Below are positions 33,471 through 43,060 of a stretch of DNA of 43,067 nucleotides, piece by piece. A model generated the notes under the pieces. That model had not been told where the DNA came from and did not search any database. It was given only the letters and a program-made list of their open reading frames with translations. The DNA is from Conoideocrella luteorostrata (lineage: Eukaryota > Ascomycota > Sordariomycetes > Hypocreales > Clavicipitaceae). The DNA lies in NCBI GenBank assembly GCA_032433595.1, contig JASWJB010000352.1, forward strand, positions 1-43,067, written 5' to 3'. The stretch's first letter is position 1; every line of letters begins with the position of its first letter. The position numbers and the translations under genes were made by a program.

Positions 33471-34956
33471 TTTATAAAATTTAAAATAATAAAAGAAAAC
33501 TTTAATTATAATTTAATTTGTCACAATGTGAGCAGCTATGGATTTCTGAATGTGTGGAATTGTCCTTGTATTCTATCTAATTGACGAGGAATTAGACCTC
33601 TTCTTATAGATGACTACTATCTATGAATTCCGTCATCAGACCCGGAAGGTTGTCTCACGATATCTCCACAGATCAGAAAATCCGTAACCGGCTCACTATG
33701 ATCCGTAACACATTTGTAACATGCTTCGTTTGACATAATTAATTATTTTTAAGGTATTTTTAGGTATTAAAAGCCCTTTTCCTATTTAGTAATTAGATTA
33801 CCTTATAGAGTCTTCTCCACGAGGATAAAGAGGAACATCTAGTTAACCTCTAGCGAGCAATTTGTTACACTTTCAGCGTGGCAAGCATTTAGGCCCCCAC
33901 TTGCCCCCCTCCTTAATAAGCCAGAGGAATGTGATGCTAACATTATAAGGCGAATAATCTGCAGTCTCGGCTAAACCAGTCAGCCTTAAGATGCCCCTGT
34001 AGTGTGACTATTTTTATTTTAAATCCTCCCTGTCAAGGTCGTATTAGAGTTGCAGGCTGAGGAGATAGATAGTGGATCTCCCAGATTGTAGAGACGCTTA
34101 CTCCGTACTCCGTACTCCGTAGTGGGTATATCGCTAGACCATGCTTTCCCTGGGAACTTTTTAAGTGACTCGGGTAGCTAGTGTGCTTCTAAATTTTTGT
34201 ATACTGCATATTTTTGGTAAAAAATATCTTGTAACTTTAGCCACAGAATGCCAGAAGCTGACGATGCCCGTGTGATGGGCGGGTCTGCTTAGTGGGTCGT
34301 GAAATTTTTCACCCGGGTGCCTCTCTAGAGTCTGAGAAACTCCGCAGGTGCGTGTGTGTTGGTTGACCTTCGGTTTAGTTTCTTGTCTCTTCACCGACCG
34401 TACGGCATGGGGTCGTAATCCGTACAGTATGAGGCAATAAGTCCTTGTACGACTACTAGTACCTCGGGAACAGGCCAAGCAGCTAAGGAAGCCTGATACG
34501 GAATAAATAATAGAATTCCTTAGAATTTGATTCACTCAATGCCCTATTCAGTAGAGAAAGTCACAGAAGCTGAAGGCTAGTACACAAAGTATTAAGCCTT
34601 TTTTTGGCTGCTCTCCAGAGTACTCCTTGGTGACGGGGCGTTGTGGAAATCCGAAGGGGTGCGAAATTAGTTGCCTCCTCTGCCTGCTAATTTACACCAT
34701 GACACAAGCTCCACATCTCACAGTCAATAGGGTCCGACCCCGCTGATATCGAGCTTGTTAGTGGTTAGAATCGGACTGAATTGTCCCCCGTGTGCAGCCT
34801 GAATGCCTCGCAAGCACTTGTTACACTCCACTATTGCACCGAGTCTTCCGTACGGAGTAGGTTATCTGTGCAGGCGCAAATCTAATTACATTACTTTCTT
34901 TCTGTATCCCTAGGTCGGGTGAGGGATGGGACAGTGCTCTCCTCGAGAGGTGCAAT
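33471..34956. other. AT-rich degenerate DNA
   Basis: Very AT-rich at 33471-34060, with no gene visible. A 7-bp unit TACTCCG is repeated three times at 34099-34119, and a related CCGTACGGAGTA lies near 34848. A minus-strand frame at 34161-34535 has no domain. It may be decayed transposon sequence within the interrupted MFS locus. Confidence 0.45.
34099..34119. repeat. Triplicated 7-bp tandem repeat
   Basis: TACTCCG is repeated three times without error. Confidence 0.9.
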
Positions 34957-35687
34957 GCTTCCACGCCAGCAACTATTACAGCTGGTGTATTCGCTGTTCT
35001 CATCGACTTGATCATGTTCTTGACACCATTTTTTATTATCTTTGGCCTGAATGCCAAACGTGACAAGAAAAAGCGCCTAGTCATTGTCTTCTTGATTGGT
35101 TTTCTGTAAGAGCATATTCCTATAGAACCGAGTGAAAGGAAGTTAACACAGCCCCTAGTGTCGTTGTTACTAGCGTGGTTAGTCTCGCATACAGAATCAT
35201 TGTCCAAAAAGGCACTTTAGACCCTCTTTGGAATGGCACAAATGTTTCTATCGCAGCGTATGTGGCATTTATTATCTCCTGACTAGTATCAAGCAATAAG
35301 CTAAACTTCTTCTCGAGCAGGTACACGGAAGTCTTTGGTACTGTCATCGTTAGCTGTACGCCTGCTCTATCAGCATTTTGGCTAGGCAAAGTTGCGAAGA
35401 CATCAGTATATTGTAGCGTGCAATCTATTATTGGCCGTGTTAGACTATATGTTAGTTCACACGAGAGCAAACAAAGTCTAGAGCCGCCTTCTAAGCGTAC
35501 AAATGGCTTGGAAGAGCAATTGCATGGCCCTTTGCCCACAGAACACTGTTCGGAACAGAAGCATCCACCGCAGGCTATTCAGAAGTCTACATTAATCACA
35601 CAGCATTCGACGTTAGAGGGACTCAATATTAATAGCCAGCAGAGTGAATGTGCAGTGACAAATCTTTGTTATCAGGAGAAGTGGTGA
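34957..35687 (+). pseudogene. C-terminal half of a rhodopsin-domain (PTH11-like) protein
   Basis: Plus-strand segments read as the last three TM helices and tail of this family: AGVFAVLIDLIMFLTPFFIIFGL, then KKRLVIVFLIGFL, an intron-like gap 35106-35151, APSVVVTSVVSLAYRIIV, DPLWNGTNVSIAA, intron 35258-35320, YTEVFGTVIVSCTPALSAFWLGK and a polar tail ending at 35687. The first junction leaves a stop unless one base is shifted, and TM1-TM4 are missing upstream. It is therefore a truncated pseudogene. A complementary N-terminal half lies on the other strand at 36770-37523. Confidence 0.7.
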
Positions 35688-36071
35688 AGGAATCGCTAGT
35701 TCCGAACTAATATGTTATTCTTGGTTCTATAGTAATGCTTAGATTGGTTCTATAGTAATGCTTAGATTGTTTAGCGATAAAATAATGCTAGCATCGTGGA
35801 AAATACAGTGCGTTTTGGATAATTTAGGTGGTAAAGGCTACGAATGGACGGACTTGAACTGCTTAGGCGGGAGAGGGTAAGAACTTGTCCATTATATTAT
35901 GAAATATTTACTACAGCTCTGGCAGCCTTCAAATAGGGCCTACTTCTAGTTGCAGTAAATTTCAATTACATTAAAAAACAATCCGAATGTCTTTCGCATG
36001 GTCCATTCTGTATATTTGTTCTCGCCGGCGAGTTAATGTAAAACTGCTAGTTTGCATCCGGCCCGAAACTC
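35688..36071. other. AT-rich spacer with 23-bp tandem duplication
   Basis: It contains a perfect tandem duplication at 35721-35766. No gene is seen. Confidence 0.5.
35721..35766. repeat. Perfect 23-bp tandem duplication
   Basis: Unit TTGGTTCTATAGTAATGCTT plus AGA, copies at 35721-35743 and 35744-35766, identical. A recent slippage or duplication event in otherwise decaying DNA. Confidence 0.92.
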
Positions 36072-36470
36072 TTAGAAGGTTAGTGGCCAGCCGTCATTCC
36101 AAAAAAACCCCCAAGCTGAGATGAGCATTGAGCTAACGAGGCGAAACACAGCCATGGAATGGTTGCCTTCCTTCCAAACAACAACACAATCAACTACACC
36201 CGCATAAGCGCCCGTAACAGCTATGCAGGTGTCAACAATATCCATTTGTTGACGTGAGTAGAAGAGGAGTATTAAGGCGCCGATAATAGTAGTACGAACG
36301 TTGCCAACGACCGCCACTAGAGCTATTTCAGGCGTACTTGCTATGCGAGCTGAGAGGCCGAACTCGAGCATAGCAGCTTGAGCATTAACCATTGGCCAGA
36401 GGCCACCAAACGCCATGGTGGAGCCGGCAATGAGTGCGGAGATATGGCGGAGGTGGAAGTAAGACAACAT
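36072..36470 (-). CDS. DUF4267-like small membrane protein
   Basis: An open frame of 132 residues starting MLSYFHLRHISALIAGSTM at 36470; it stays open to 36608, but the extra N-terminus has no family resemblance. Four hydrophobic segments are visible: ALIAGSTMAFGGLWPM, PEIALVAVVGNVRTTIIGALILLFY, DTCIAVTGAYAGVVDCVVVW and FRLVSSMLISAWGFFW. The pattern of helix, helix with an internal Arg, short loop, helix and VDCVVVWKEG matches DUF4267 membrane proteins of unknown function. The length is normal for the family. The gene is intact amid pseudogenes. It has no evident link with the polyketide cluster. Whether it is still expressed is not known. Confidence 0.65.
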   Translation of the reverse strand: MLSYFHLRHISALIAGSTMAFGGLWPMVNAQAAMLEFGLSARIASTPEIALVAVVGNVRTTIIGALILLFYSRQQMDIVDTCIAVTGAYAGVVDCVVVWKEGNHSMAVFRLVSSMLISAWGFFWNDGWPLTF

Positions 36471-36769
36471 GATAATAGATGGGTCAAAAAGGCTGTGTAG
36501 GTAGGCAAGTCGCTTACTTGCGTTTGCTGGATTTTTCTGGTCGAGTTTGACAGGTAGAGCTGTAGTCGATGAAATGTGGGTGGCAGACGAACAAGTACGT
36601 GCGAACAAGTTTTAGTACGGGGATAAGGGGGGTCCGCCTTACATTCTTTCTCGTCCGTCAGCTGATGCCATGATTTCGTGTTACAGCGGGCGTGTTGTTG
36701 GCCGAGACAAAGAAAAAAAAAAGAAAGTACCCAACAATTAGTACGTGTCAACACGGGGGGCGGGGCGTA

Positions 36770-37523
36770 ACCTTTGCATTGGCTGTGAAGGGCCACGTAA
36801 TTTTTTCCCCGCCATATAGAAGCACCACGGATCCAAGAAGCCAGTAATTAAGCTTCCGTACCCATTGAATGGACCCAAAGAGGCGGACATAGAAAGTAAT
36901 AATAGAAGATTTAACAGCGGCGTGAGCTACTGAGGCAAGAATCTGTGCCGCCACCCGACCCTGATGAAGACTTAGCGACAAATATTACGCGATAATGTTG
37001 TGGTTATTGGGATTCTGGGGTACAAACGAACCTGAAGTACTATTGGTGTGATCGAACTAGCAGCAACGTCCCAGGTATGCTTCGCCACGCCGTTTCGTAC
37101 TTGCACTATACGCTCACAATAAGTAAACAAATAATTAAAGTGTATTAGTGGTAATGAGCATACTCTCATATAGTATAAACCAGTAAAGAATACCGGCTAT
37201 CTCTCCTAGAATACACAAGTCTAAACCGACATTGAGTTCACCGTTAGTTCTTTCTTCGACTGTGGTTCTAATATTATAATTTAAACATTGAGCAAGAAAA
37301 AAGCGCGCTACTAACAATCGTCAAGGTGTAACCTTCTGGTGTTAGAAATGCTAGTCCCCAAGCGAATTGTGACAAAAGTGATACTAATTGTCATGAGAAT
37401 AATACCAGTTATCAAAACCACCGGCTGCGAGGTAGGGCCGCCAGTAAAGTTGGGGGGCTCGCCATACGGACTTATAGCAAGAGGAATCTTTGACAAATCT
37501 GAGCTGGGAGGCGTAGCAGCCAT
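36770..37523 (-). pseudogene. N-terminal half of a rhodopsin-domain (PTH11-like) protein
   Basis: On the minus strand, MAATPPSSDLSKIPLAISPYG starts at 37523, followed by TM1 (PVVLITGIILMTISITFVTIRL) and the LHLDD signature at the TM2 entrance. After an intron-like gap come ILGEIAGILYWFILY, then GVAKHTWDVAASSITPIVLQ (the GxxxHxWD loop), RVAAQILASVAHAAVKSSIITFYVRLF (TM3) and LNYWLLGSVVLLYG (TM4). Nothing continues the fold after about 36780, where the sequence gives way to the DUF4267 gene. Several junctions lack clean splice sites. It is a truncated pseudogene and the structural complement of the plus-strand C-terminal half at 34957-35687. Confidence 0.7.
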
Positions 37524-37779
37524 AGCAAATAATATTTCTATATGTTCTGACATATGTGTTTTTCTGAAAATGAAGATAAGTACAAAATTAGTGGAATAGT
37601 AAGGTATTAATCGCTTCAAGAGCAGGGCTGCAAATCACTTACTAGCGTTCGGAGTTTATACCAATGCTAGTGGGTAGCGGAGACCAAGATGTCAGAACCG
37701 GTGAAGAGTACAGCTCTCCGACTTTTTTAGTTTATTGGAAGCCGCAAACGACGGGTTTATGAGTTCCGGCATGGCCTTC
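37524..37779. other. Spacer between head-to-head pseudogenes
   Basis: No feature is recognised. It separates the minus-strand membrane protein half from the plus-strand P450 remnant. Confidence 0.4.
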
Positions 37780-39006
37780 ATTGAAGAGACGATAATTATA
37801 GCTGAAGTTGTGCGACTATTGCCAAATGCTATCTCTGGGTATGACAATAGACACATCCTCCGCCGCTTACTAACTAACATAAAATGCCTTCCTTTCTAGG
37901 GCGATTGGAGAATTCTTGGCGAAAAAACTCAACTCTGGAAAGAAGGTATATGATGCCATGGAGCCAATCGTTGAAAAACGCTTCAATGACAGAGAATTGC
38001 GCAAGCGTGGCTACAATGTGCCTGTACAAGTAAGTTGAAATCACGGAACGAATAATTGAAAATAATGCTAACAAGCAGTAAAGAAAGACTGTATTCAATG
38101 GATAATGGACACGTCACCCAAGTCCCCACCTTGGACAGTGAAGCGCGTTATTCATGAGCTACTCGCAGTTTGGTTCGGATCCGTTCATATCACATCAACG
38201 GTAGGAGCTCTTATTATCCGATTTTCTCTTCACAAAGCTACATTCTGACTTTTGAAGACTGCTTGCTTTGCACTCTTTGATCTCTGTCTACACCCCGAGT
38301 ATGTAGAGCCTCTTCGACACGAGATTGAGACTACGACCTGGGAAACTTTTGATGCATCTGGCGGCAGGATCTTCCCACTGATGGACAGTTTCATAAAAGA
38401 GTCAGCTCGGCTAACTCCTGTTGAGTCAGGTACTTCATAATACCTTTGATTCTTATTCACCATAACGTTTCTCGCTTTACTAACTATACTAAAAGTAAGC
38501 ACCCGCCGCAAAGCTAAGAAGCCCTTCCAATTAGTAGATGGTACCAAGGTGGAAGCCGGCCAGTGGATCTGTACGGCTGCCCGCGGAATGAACCTAGACC
38601 CGACGAATTATGCTAAAGTGCTGGAGTTTCATGGGTTCCGCTTATAAATCCAGATGAATTTAAAACCTATCGTGTTGGGAATTCGCTGTTATTAGATAAG
38701 TTCCAGATACCTGAACCTGGGAAATCGGCTCAGTTTATCGATTTGTCTGACTCACAACTCTGGGGCACGGGAAAATCTGCCTGGTGAGTCATATTTGAAT
38801 CATAATCTCGAAAAAACGTACTAAAACTCACTCGAACTAGTGTTGGCAGATGGTATGCGTCTGCAGCCATTAAAGTTATGCTTGGCCTATTTATTACAAA
38901 ATGGGACATGCAGCTGGTTGACCCTCAGGCTTCACGCTACTTCTCTTGGAGAACCTTTATCTACCTTTATTCAAGCACAAAAGCTATACTAAAACCGAGA
39001 AATTGA
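37780..39006 (+). pseudogene. N-truncated cytochrome P450 with one-base frameshift
   Basis: Exon-like pieces joined by GT-AG introns read as a fungal P450 from mid-protein to the C-terminus: EVVRLLPNAISG; AIGEFLAKKL...YDAMEPIVEKRFND; KDCIQWIMDTSPKSPPW and a helix ending GSVHITSTT (the I-helix position); CFALFDLCLHPEYVEPLRHEIE; the ExxR segment FIKESARLTP (E, R present); ARGMNLDPTNYAKVLEFHGFR; DSQLWGTGKSAC; and VGRWYASAAIKVMLGLFITKWD. The heme-loop cysteine and GR are retained across an intron. A one-base shift at about 38641-38645 breaks the frame after HGFR. About 200 N-terminal residues are missing. It resembles P450s of the ent-kaurene oxidase or trichodiene oxygenase type. Probably recently inactivated. 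Confidence 0.8.
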
Positions 39007-40003
39007 TACAAGCTACAATATTATTATAGGTTCAACTAATTCGCTAAGCGGGTGGACAGGATCCTCTAGGGCGACGGAATTCCATTTCACATAAGGTTTT
39101 AGACTTAACTAATTTAGTTAAGTTATGCGAGTTAGCTATCAGACGGAATTTAGCTTGCCTGTTTAAGTAGAAAAATAAGCTTCCTTTTCATACTAAATAT
39201 ATCTTTGTTCAGAGCTTTGCCCTAACTTCTCATCGCTTCGCTAAAACCTTAGGGTCCCACAGACTCTATTGGTTAGATGCTCCTAAACGGAATAATAATA
39301 ATATTTAATCTTAGCGTTAAGAAGGTCCCCACGAGTTGAATTAGTTCTCAAATTCTACGGTTAAATTAAAGTTGCGTTGCTGCGCATATGTTAAACACTA
39401 GTATACGTGTGTGGTGTGTGTATGCTTTAGGCTAACAAAGTAGGTACTGCATAAGGTACATACCAAATCTGTCTTCTGTTAACATACTACCTTTCTTCTC
39501 CAAGAACCTAAACTTTGGCTACCTGTGCTCTCGTCTGGTATCGAGCATTTTAGTCTTTTTCGCATTATCTGTGCAGCGCCTCAGTCTTTAGTGGAGAGAG
39601 GCGGACCGCCGCATACCTAAGCTTGCCACTGTCCCTCTCCGAGTAAATCTCTCGTTACAGTGATCTACCACTATAAGCCCCACGTTTAATACGTTAATAT
39701 TTAAGTACTCTATATCCTAGATATTTAATTAGAAAACACACTATAAAGGTAAAAAGCGTTAGATTCTATAGTAAGGGGTTGCTATAAAGAGATAAATTTA
39801 CCTCCCTTCTTTATAGAGCATAGAGTAAGGTAACTTCCTATTACATTAGTACTTCTATCCTTTAATAAGGACATTAAAGGTACTACCCTTAACTGCTAAA
39901 TACTTTAGCGCTAGCTAGGTTACTTTATTAGTAAGTTAAGCCTGTCTTAGATAATTCCCCTCGCTGCCCCCTTTATTATTTATTCTTTACCTATGCTAAG
40001 AAA
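39007..40003. other. AT-rich degenerate DNA
   Basis: TA-rich sequence of about 1 kb without frames, consistent with an old transposon heavily changed by C-to-T mutation. A perfect inverted repeat, ACTTAACTA-ATT-TAGTTAAGT, lies at 39103-39123. Confidence 0.5.
39103..39123. repeat. Perfect 9-bp inverted repeat with 3-bp loop
   Basis: ACTTAACTA, ATT, TAGTTAAGT. It could form a hairpin. No function is assigned. Confidence 0.85.
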
Positions 40004-40249
40004 CTATTCTATTGCAGATTTACTATAAGGCAATATATTTAAGTCTAAATAGTCTAGGAAGAGCACGTTTGCAAACCAGACATATAGTTCTCCGGAGTTC
40101 AACTCCTTAGAAATAGCAGGCAAAGCAGTTAAAGTCACGGTGGCCTCAAGTGCAGTTAACAAAGATGTGATGCATAACGAGGTGATGATGATCCAGAAAC
40201 GCCATCGGTTGGGTTGACGTGGTTGTTCTTGTGCGGCTTCACTAGGCAC
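40004..40249 (-). pseudogene. N-terminal fragment of an MFS transporter
   Basis: From MPSEAAQEQPRQPNRWRFW at 40249 the frame gives a cytosolic leader and TM1 (IIITSLCITSLLTALEATVTLTALPAISKEL), then YVWFANVLFL, the standard first helix and TM2 entrance of DHA-type MFS efflux pumps. After VLFL the similarity stops. The piece is collinear with the MFS remnant at 32510-33470 on the same strand, lacking about 50 residues between them, so both may be parts of one gene split by about 6.5 kb. Confidence 0.75.
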
Positions 40250-40940
40250 TTGATTGGTTTGGATATCAGCCCTCTCGATTTAGAGAGTCCAAAGCAACAT
40301 GAAATATCCCCAGTGCATTCGGAGCAGGGTAAAAGGGTCTAAATGGCCGGAGAGAATAAATAACTCCAATTATGCAAGTGGCTAGGTGTGAGGGACGCGT
40401 CATGCTTCTTGGGCCAACAATGCGCTACGCCTGTTCTGCGGACCGTGCTGCGCTCTGCGGTGATAGATGGCAACACAATGACGTGCCGAAGCGCCGAGAA
40501 CGCCGAGTTGTATCCCAAATTTCTATCACCAAGACAAGTTTCTACACGGCTGTTGGTATAGCTCAGCGGCGGTAATTCCCAGCCACTCACTATACGTGAT
40601 TTGGTTGTTTATGTCTCGGTATTCCTGGAAGGCCATTGTACCGCGTAGGATGGATCTATATCCCTGGAAAGCAAGCGCTAGGGTCTGTTGGTTGCTCATA
40701 TATTGTGGCTCTCTTCCTCTAATCTGATGACTGTCCAACAGTTGTTTGTTGGGGGCTGTGCCTTTGTAACTGCGGGGTTGGCCAGCCGTCCATCTGGCGC
40801 TGACCACTTCGACAATTGCAGCATCATCTACCTCGTTCTCTTCGCAGCAACTGTACTTAATGCAGATGTCGAGCAGCTCCTTCCTTCATTCTCAAACTTA
40901 TCATTTCATCTCGTATTCAAACTTACAGCAAAAAGAAATC
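40250..40940. other. Upstream region of the MFS fragment and the EthD gene
   Basis: A divergent spacer. A minus-strand frame at 40526-40807 and a plus-strand frame from 40688 lack domains. The promoter of the EthD gene must lie here. Confidence 0.45.
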
Positions 40941-41510
40941 ATGCCACCAAAGAAAGAACTTGTACTAAAACTCACTTCTTTCCGTTATCGGGCAAAGGAT
41001 GTATCAGAGGAGCAATTCCACGAATATACCTCCAAAGACCATGGCCCGAAAGCAGCTCGAATCCAGCAGCGCCATGGCGCGCTTCGGGTGGAACAGGTAA
41101 ACATTGCTTCCCTCAGCGTCTATCTAGAACATGGCAGCTCACTAAGATAGTACCACACCCCGAGCGCAATCCGAGACCTGGTCAAAGATAAAATGCCGTG
41201 GATCAATCGACCGGGCTGGAGCGTAGACGATCACGATGTACAGATTTCATACTGGGTGCGCACTCTAGAGCAGGCTCACGCCATCTTGATGGACCCTGAA
41301 TTCCAGGCGCTTGTCCAGGAGGCTTCAGGTTATCAGGACGATGACCGAGCAACTTTCGCAGCGGGATGGGTTGAGGTTTATGTTGAAGATGGAAAACTGG
41401 TCAACATGGATGAACAAGGTAACACTGTATACCAGGAGTCTTTTGCGGCGAAGTGCACGCTTGGCAGTGATAGCAAGCGCACTGAGATGCCTGAGGGTCA
41501 GAATATTTAG
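40941..41510 (+). CDS. EthD-domain protein, two exons
   Basis: Exons 40941-41096 and 41151-41510 join at GT-AG boundaries to 171 residues. The product follows the fungal EthD domain (dimeric alpha-beta barrel): ELVLKLTSFRYRAKDVSEEQFHEYTSKDHGPKA at the start, then LRVEQ joined to YHTPSAIRDLVKDKMPWINR, SYWVRTLEQAHAILMDPEFQ and DRATFAAGWVEVYVEDGKLVN. Relatives occur as dehydratase- or cyclase-like accessory proteins in some aromatic polyketide clusters, and also alone. It lies about 9 kb beyond the cluster, across decayed DNA, so membership is uncertain. It is complete, without breaks. The start at MPPKKE was chosen because the family begins there; an in-frame ATG at 40860 would add 27 residues. 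Confidence 0.85.
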
Positions 41511-42374
41511 GCATATACAGGAGCCCTAGCAATCCTAAATTTATGAATGAATCGTTGCGAGGATAGTTATTAAAGTATCATTGCATATCACAAGCGGCCT
41601 GATTGAAACAGGTCAAAAGCCTAATGTTCAGTAGAGACGCGTTGTGTTGCGTTATGTGCCTTCATGAGCAGATGAGAGCAATTTGCAACATTTGAAATCG
41701 GCAGTAATGGATTCAATTCAATAGATGACTGTGATAACTGATGATAATCGATGACGATGAAAGTGTAATGAATTTCTCCTCTGACGAATCCGTCAGAATG
41801 TTTCAATCTATGCCTCTTCTTCCTGCCTGTGAGGCCTCCCGATTTCCCTTGTTTCTAGTCTGATACCGGAAGTCTTACTATCCGAGGAATCTAGCTGCTT
41901 ACGGAACTGATCATCCTGACAGGGGGCTATTCTCGTCTCAACACGATGTCGAACTCAACAAATGCCTTTCTCTAACATCACGGTTCAACACCTCGCCACC
42001 TGATCCGATTACATGTTATCATGATCTTCTCAACTATGGACATGTGTTGCCGAGAAAACTAATATACGTCACAAAATAAACTAAAATGCAAGAAATGGAT
42101 ATGAATTGATAGGAATTTTCGATATCAAGCTGGCTAGGAATCATCCATAGCAGAAACCTAATTCCTCTCCACTAAGGTACAAGGTTAAGGACCAATTCTG
42201 GGTATCAAGTTGACCATAGCTGTTTACTCCGTGACAATACCGGCGACACTGAAGTGTAAAGAATGATTTTGTCCCTCGCGGCATATCTATCAGTCGCATC
42301 CCCATTGGTTAATAAATTGACATTGCGGCGCCGATCAAGGCTGTCAAACAAAGATAACTTTTGACAATCCGGCA
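41511..42374. other. Intergenic, no gene recognised
   Basis: 3' flank of the EthD gene and of the reductase remnant. A minus-strand frame at 41621-41806 has no domain. Nothing else is seen. Confidence 0.45.
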
Positions 42375-42860
42375 CTAAGTCCCCCCAGCCCCGTGGCGTT
42401 GGGTCTCGATCGGATGTGGCGAGATCAAGTTCTGCCGCAAGACTTCATTCATGAGATGCGTCCATCGGCGAGCAAAAATTTGCTCTTCCGTAGACGGCTC
42501 TTTGCCGTAAACATCATCTTCGACCCCCAGAGCTGTCCAAGCGAGCACCCAGGACGGCACTACATCTTTTCGCCTTTGGACCAGACGATCAGGAAATTGT
42601 GCAACTCTGGCGTACTTTCCTCCCTGTAGGCCGAGAGAGCTGTAACAAAAGTAGTGGACTTGGATGTGCCAATGCAGATCGAGATTTGTTTGTATCCACA
42701 AAGACGCAGTATTGTATGGCAAGCGTTCCAGTACTTGTTGAACCGCCGTAGACGAGAACATGCGGGTTGTCGGACGGAATCATAGTTTCGAGGCCAGCTG
42801 TAGAAAGACACATGTTATGAAACAGCAGGCAAACAGTTGTCAATCCTAGGCCAAGCGAGG
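42375..42860 (-). pseudogene. Remnant of a trans-enoyl-reductase-like MDR
   Basis: Minus-strand pieces in two frames match the second half of this reductase family. From about 42810 to 42740 is HVLVYGGSTSTGTLAIQ, the nucleotide-binding loop. From about 42650 to 42375 is GGKYARVAQFPDRLVQRRKDVVPSWVLAWTALGVE, then FARRWTHLMNEVLRQNLISPHPIE and GAGG. In intact relatives these are separated by about 80 residues, which are missing or scrambled here. The N-terminal domain is lacking because the LTR at 42862 starts directly upstream. It is a dead relative of the class represented by the intact reductase at 28448-29503, but belongs to a different subgroup by sequence. Confidence 0.7.
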
Positions 42861-42861
42861 T

Positions 42862-43039
42862 TATTGGAATCCTGCCGTCAAGCACAATAGGAAGCACGGA
42901 GCGGGTCACGTGGTCACCTTTCGGCCACGATATTTATACGGCGATATCGAGCCTCCCACCTTGACTTGTTATATAGACAGACAGACTTATTGAATATTTT
43001 GTATTTTGAAGCATTTGGTATAGATCACTTGCACAGCAG
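42862..43039 (+). mobile_element. LTR of the same copia-type family, 3' end lost in poly-C (copy 5)
   Basis: It begins TATTGGAATCCTGCCGTCAA (consensus TGTTGG with one G-to-A), carries TCACGTGGTCACC and ATATTTATACG, and reaches TTGCACAGCA, where the final 15-20 bp are replaced by the C run that ends the window. Whether a solo LTR or the 5' end of an element, the right flank is not visible. Confidence 0.8.
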
Positions 43040-43060
43040 CCCCCCCCCCCCCCCCCCCCC
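43040..43060. repeat. Poly-C run at window end
   Basis: 21 consecutive C, followed by only seven more bases. It mirrors the 17-C run at 6-22. Confidence 0.95.
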
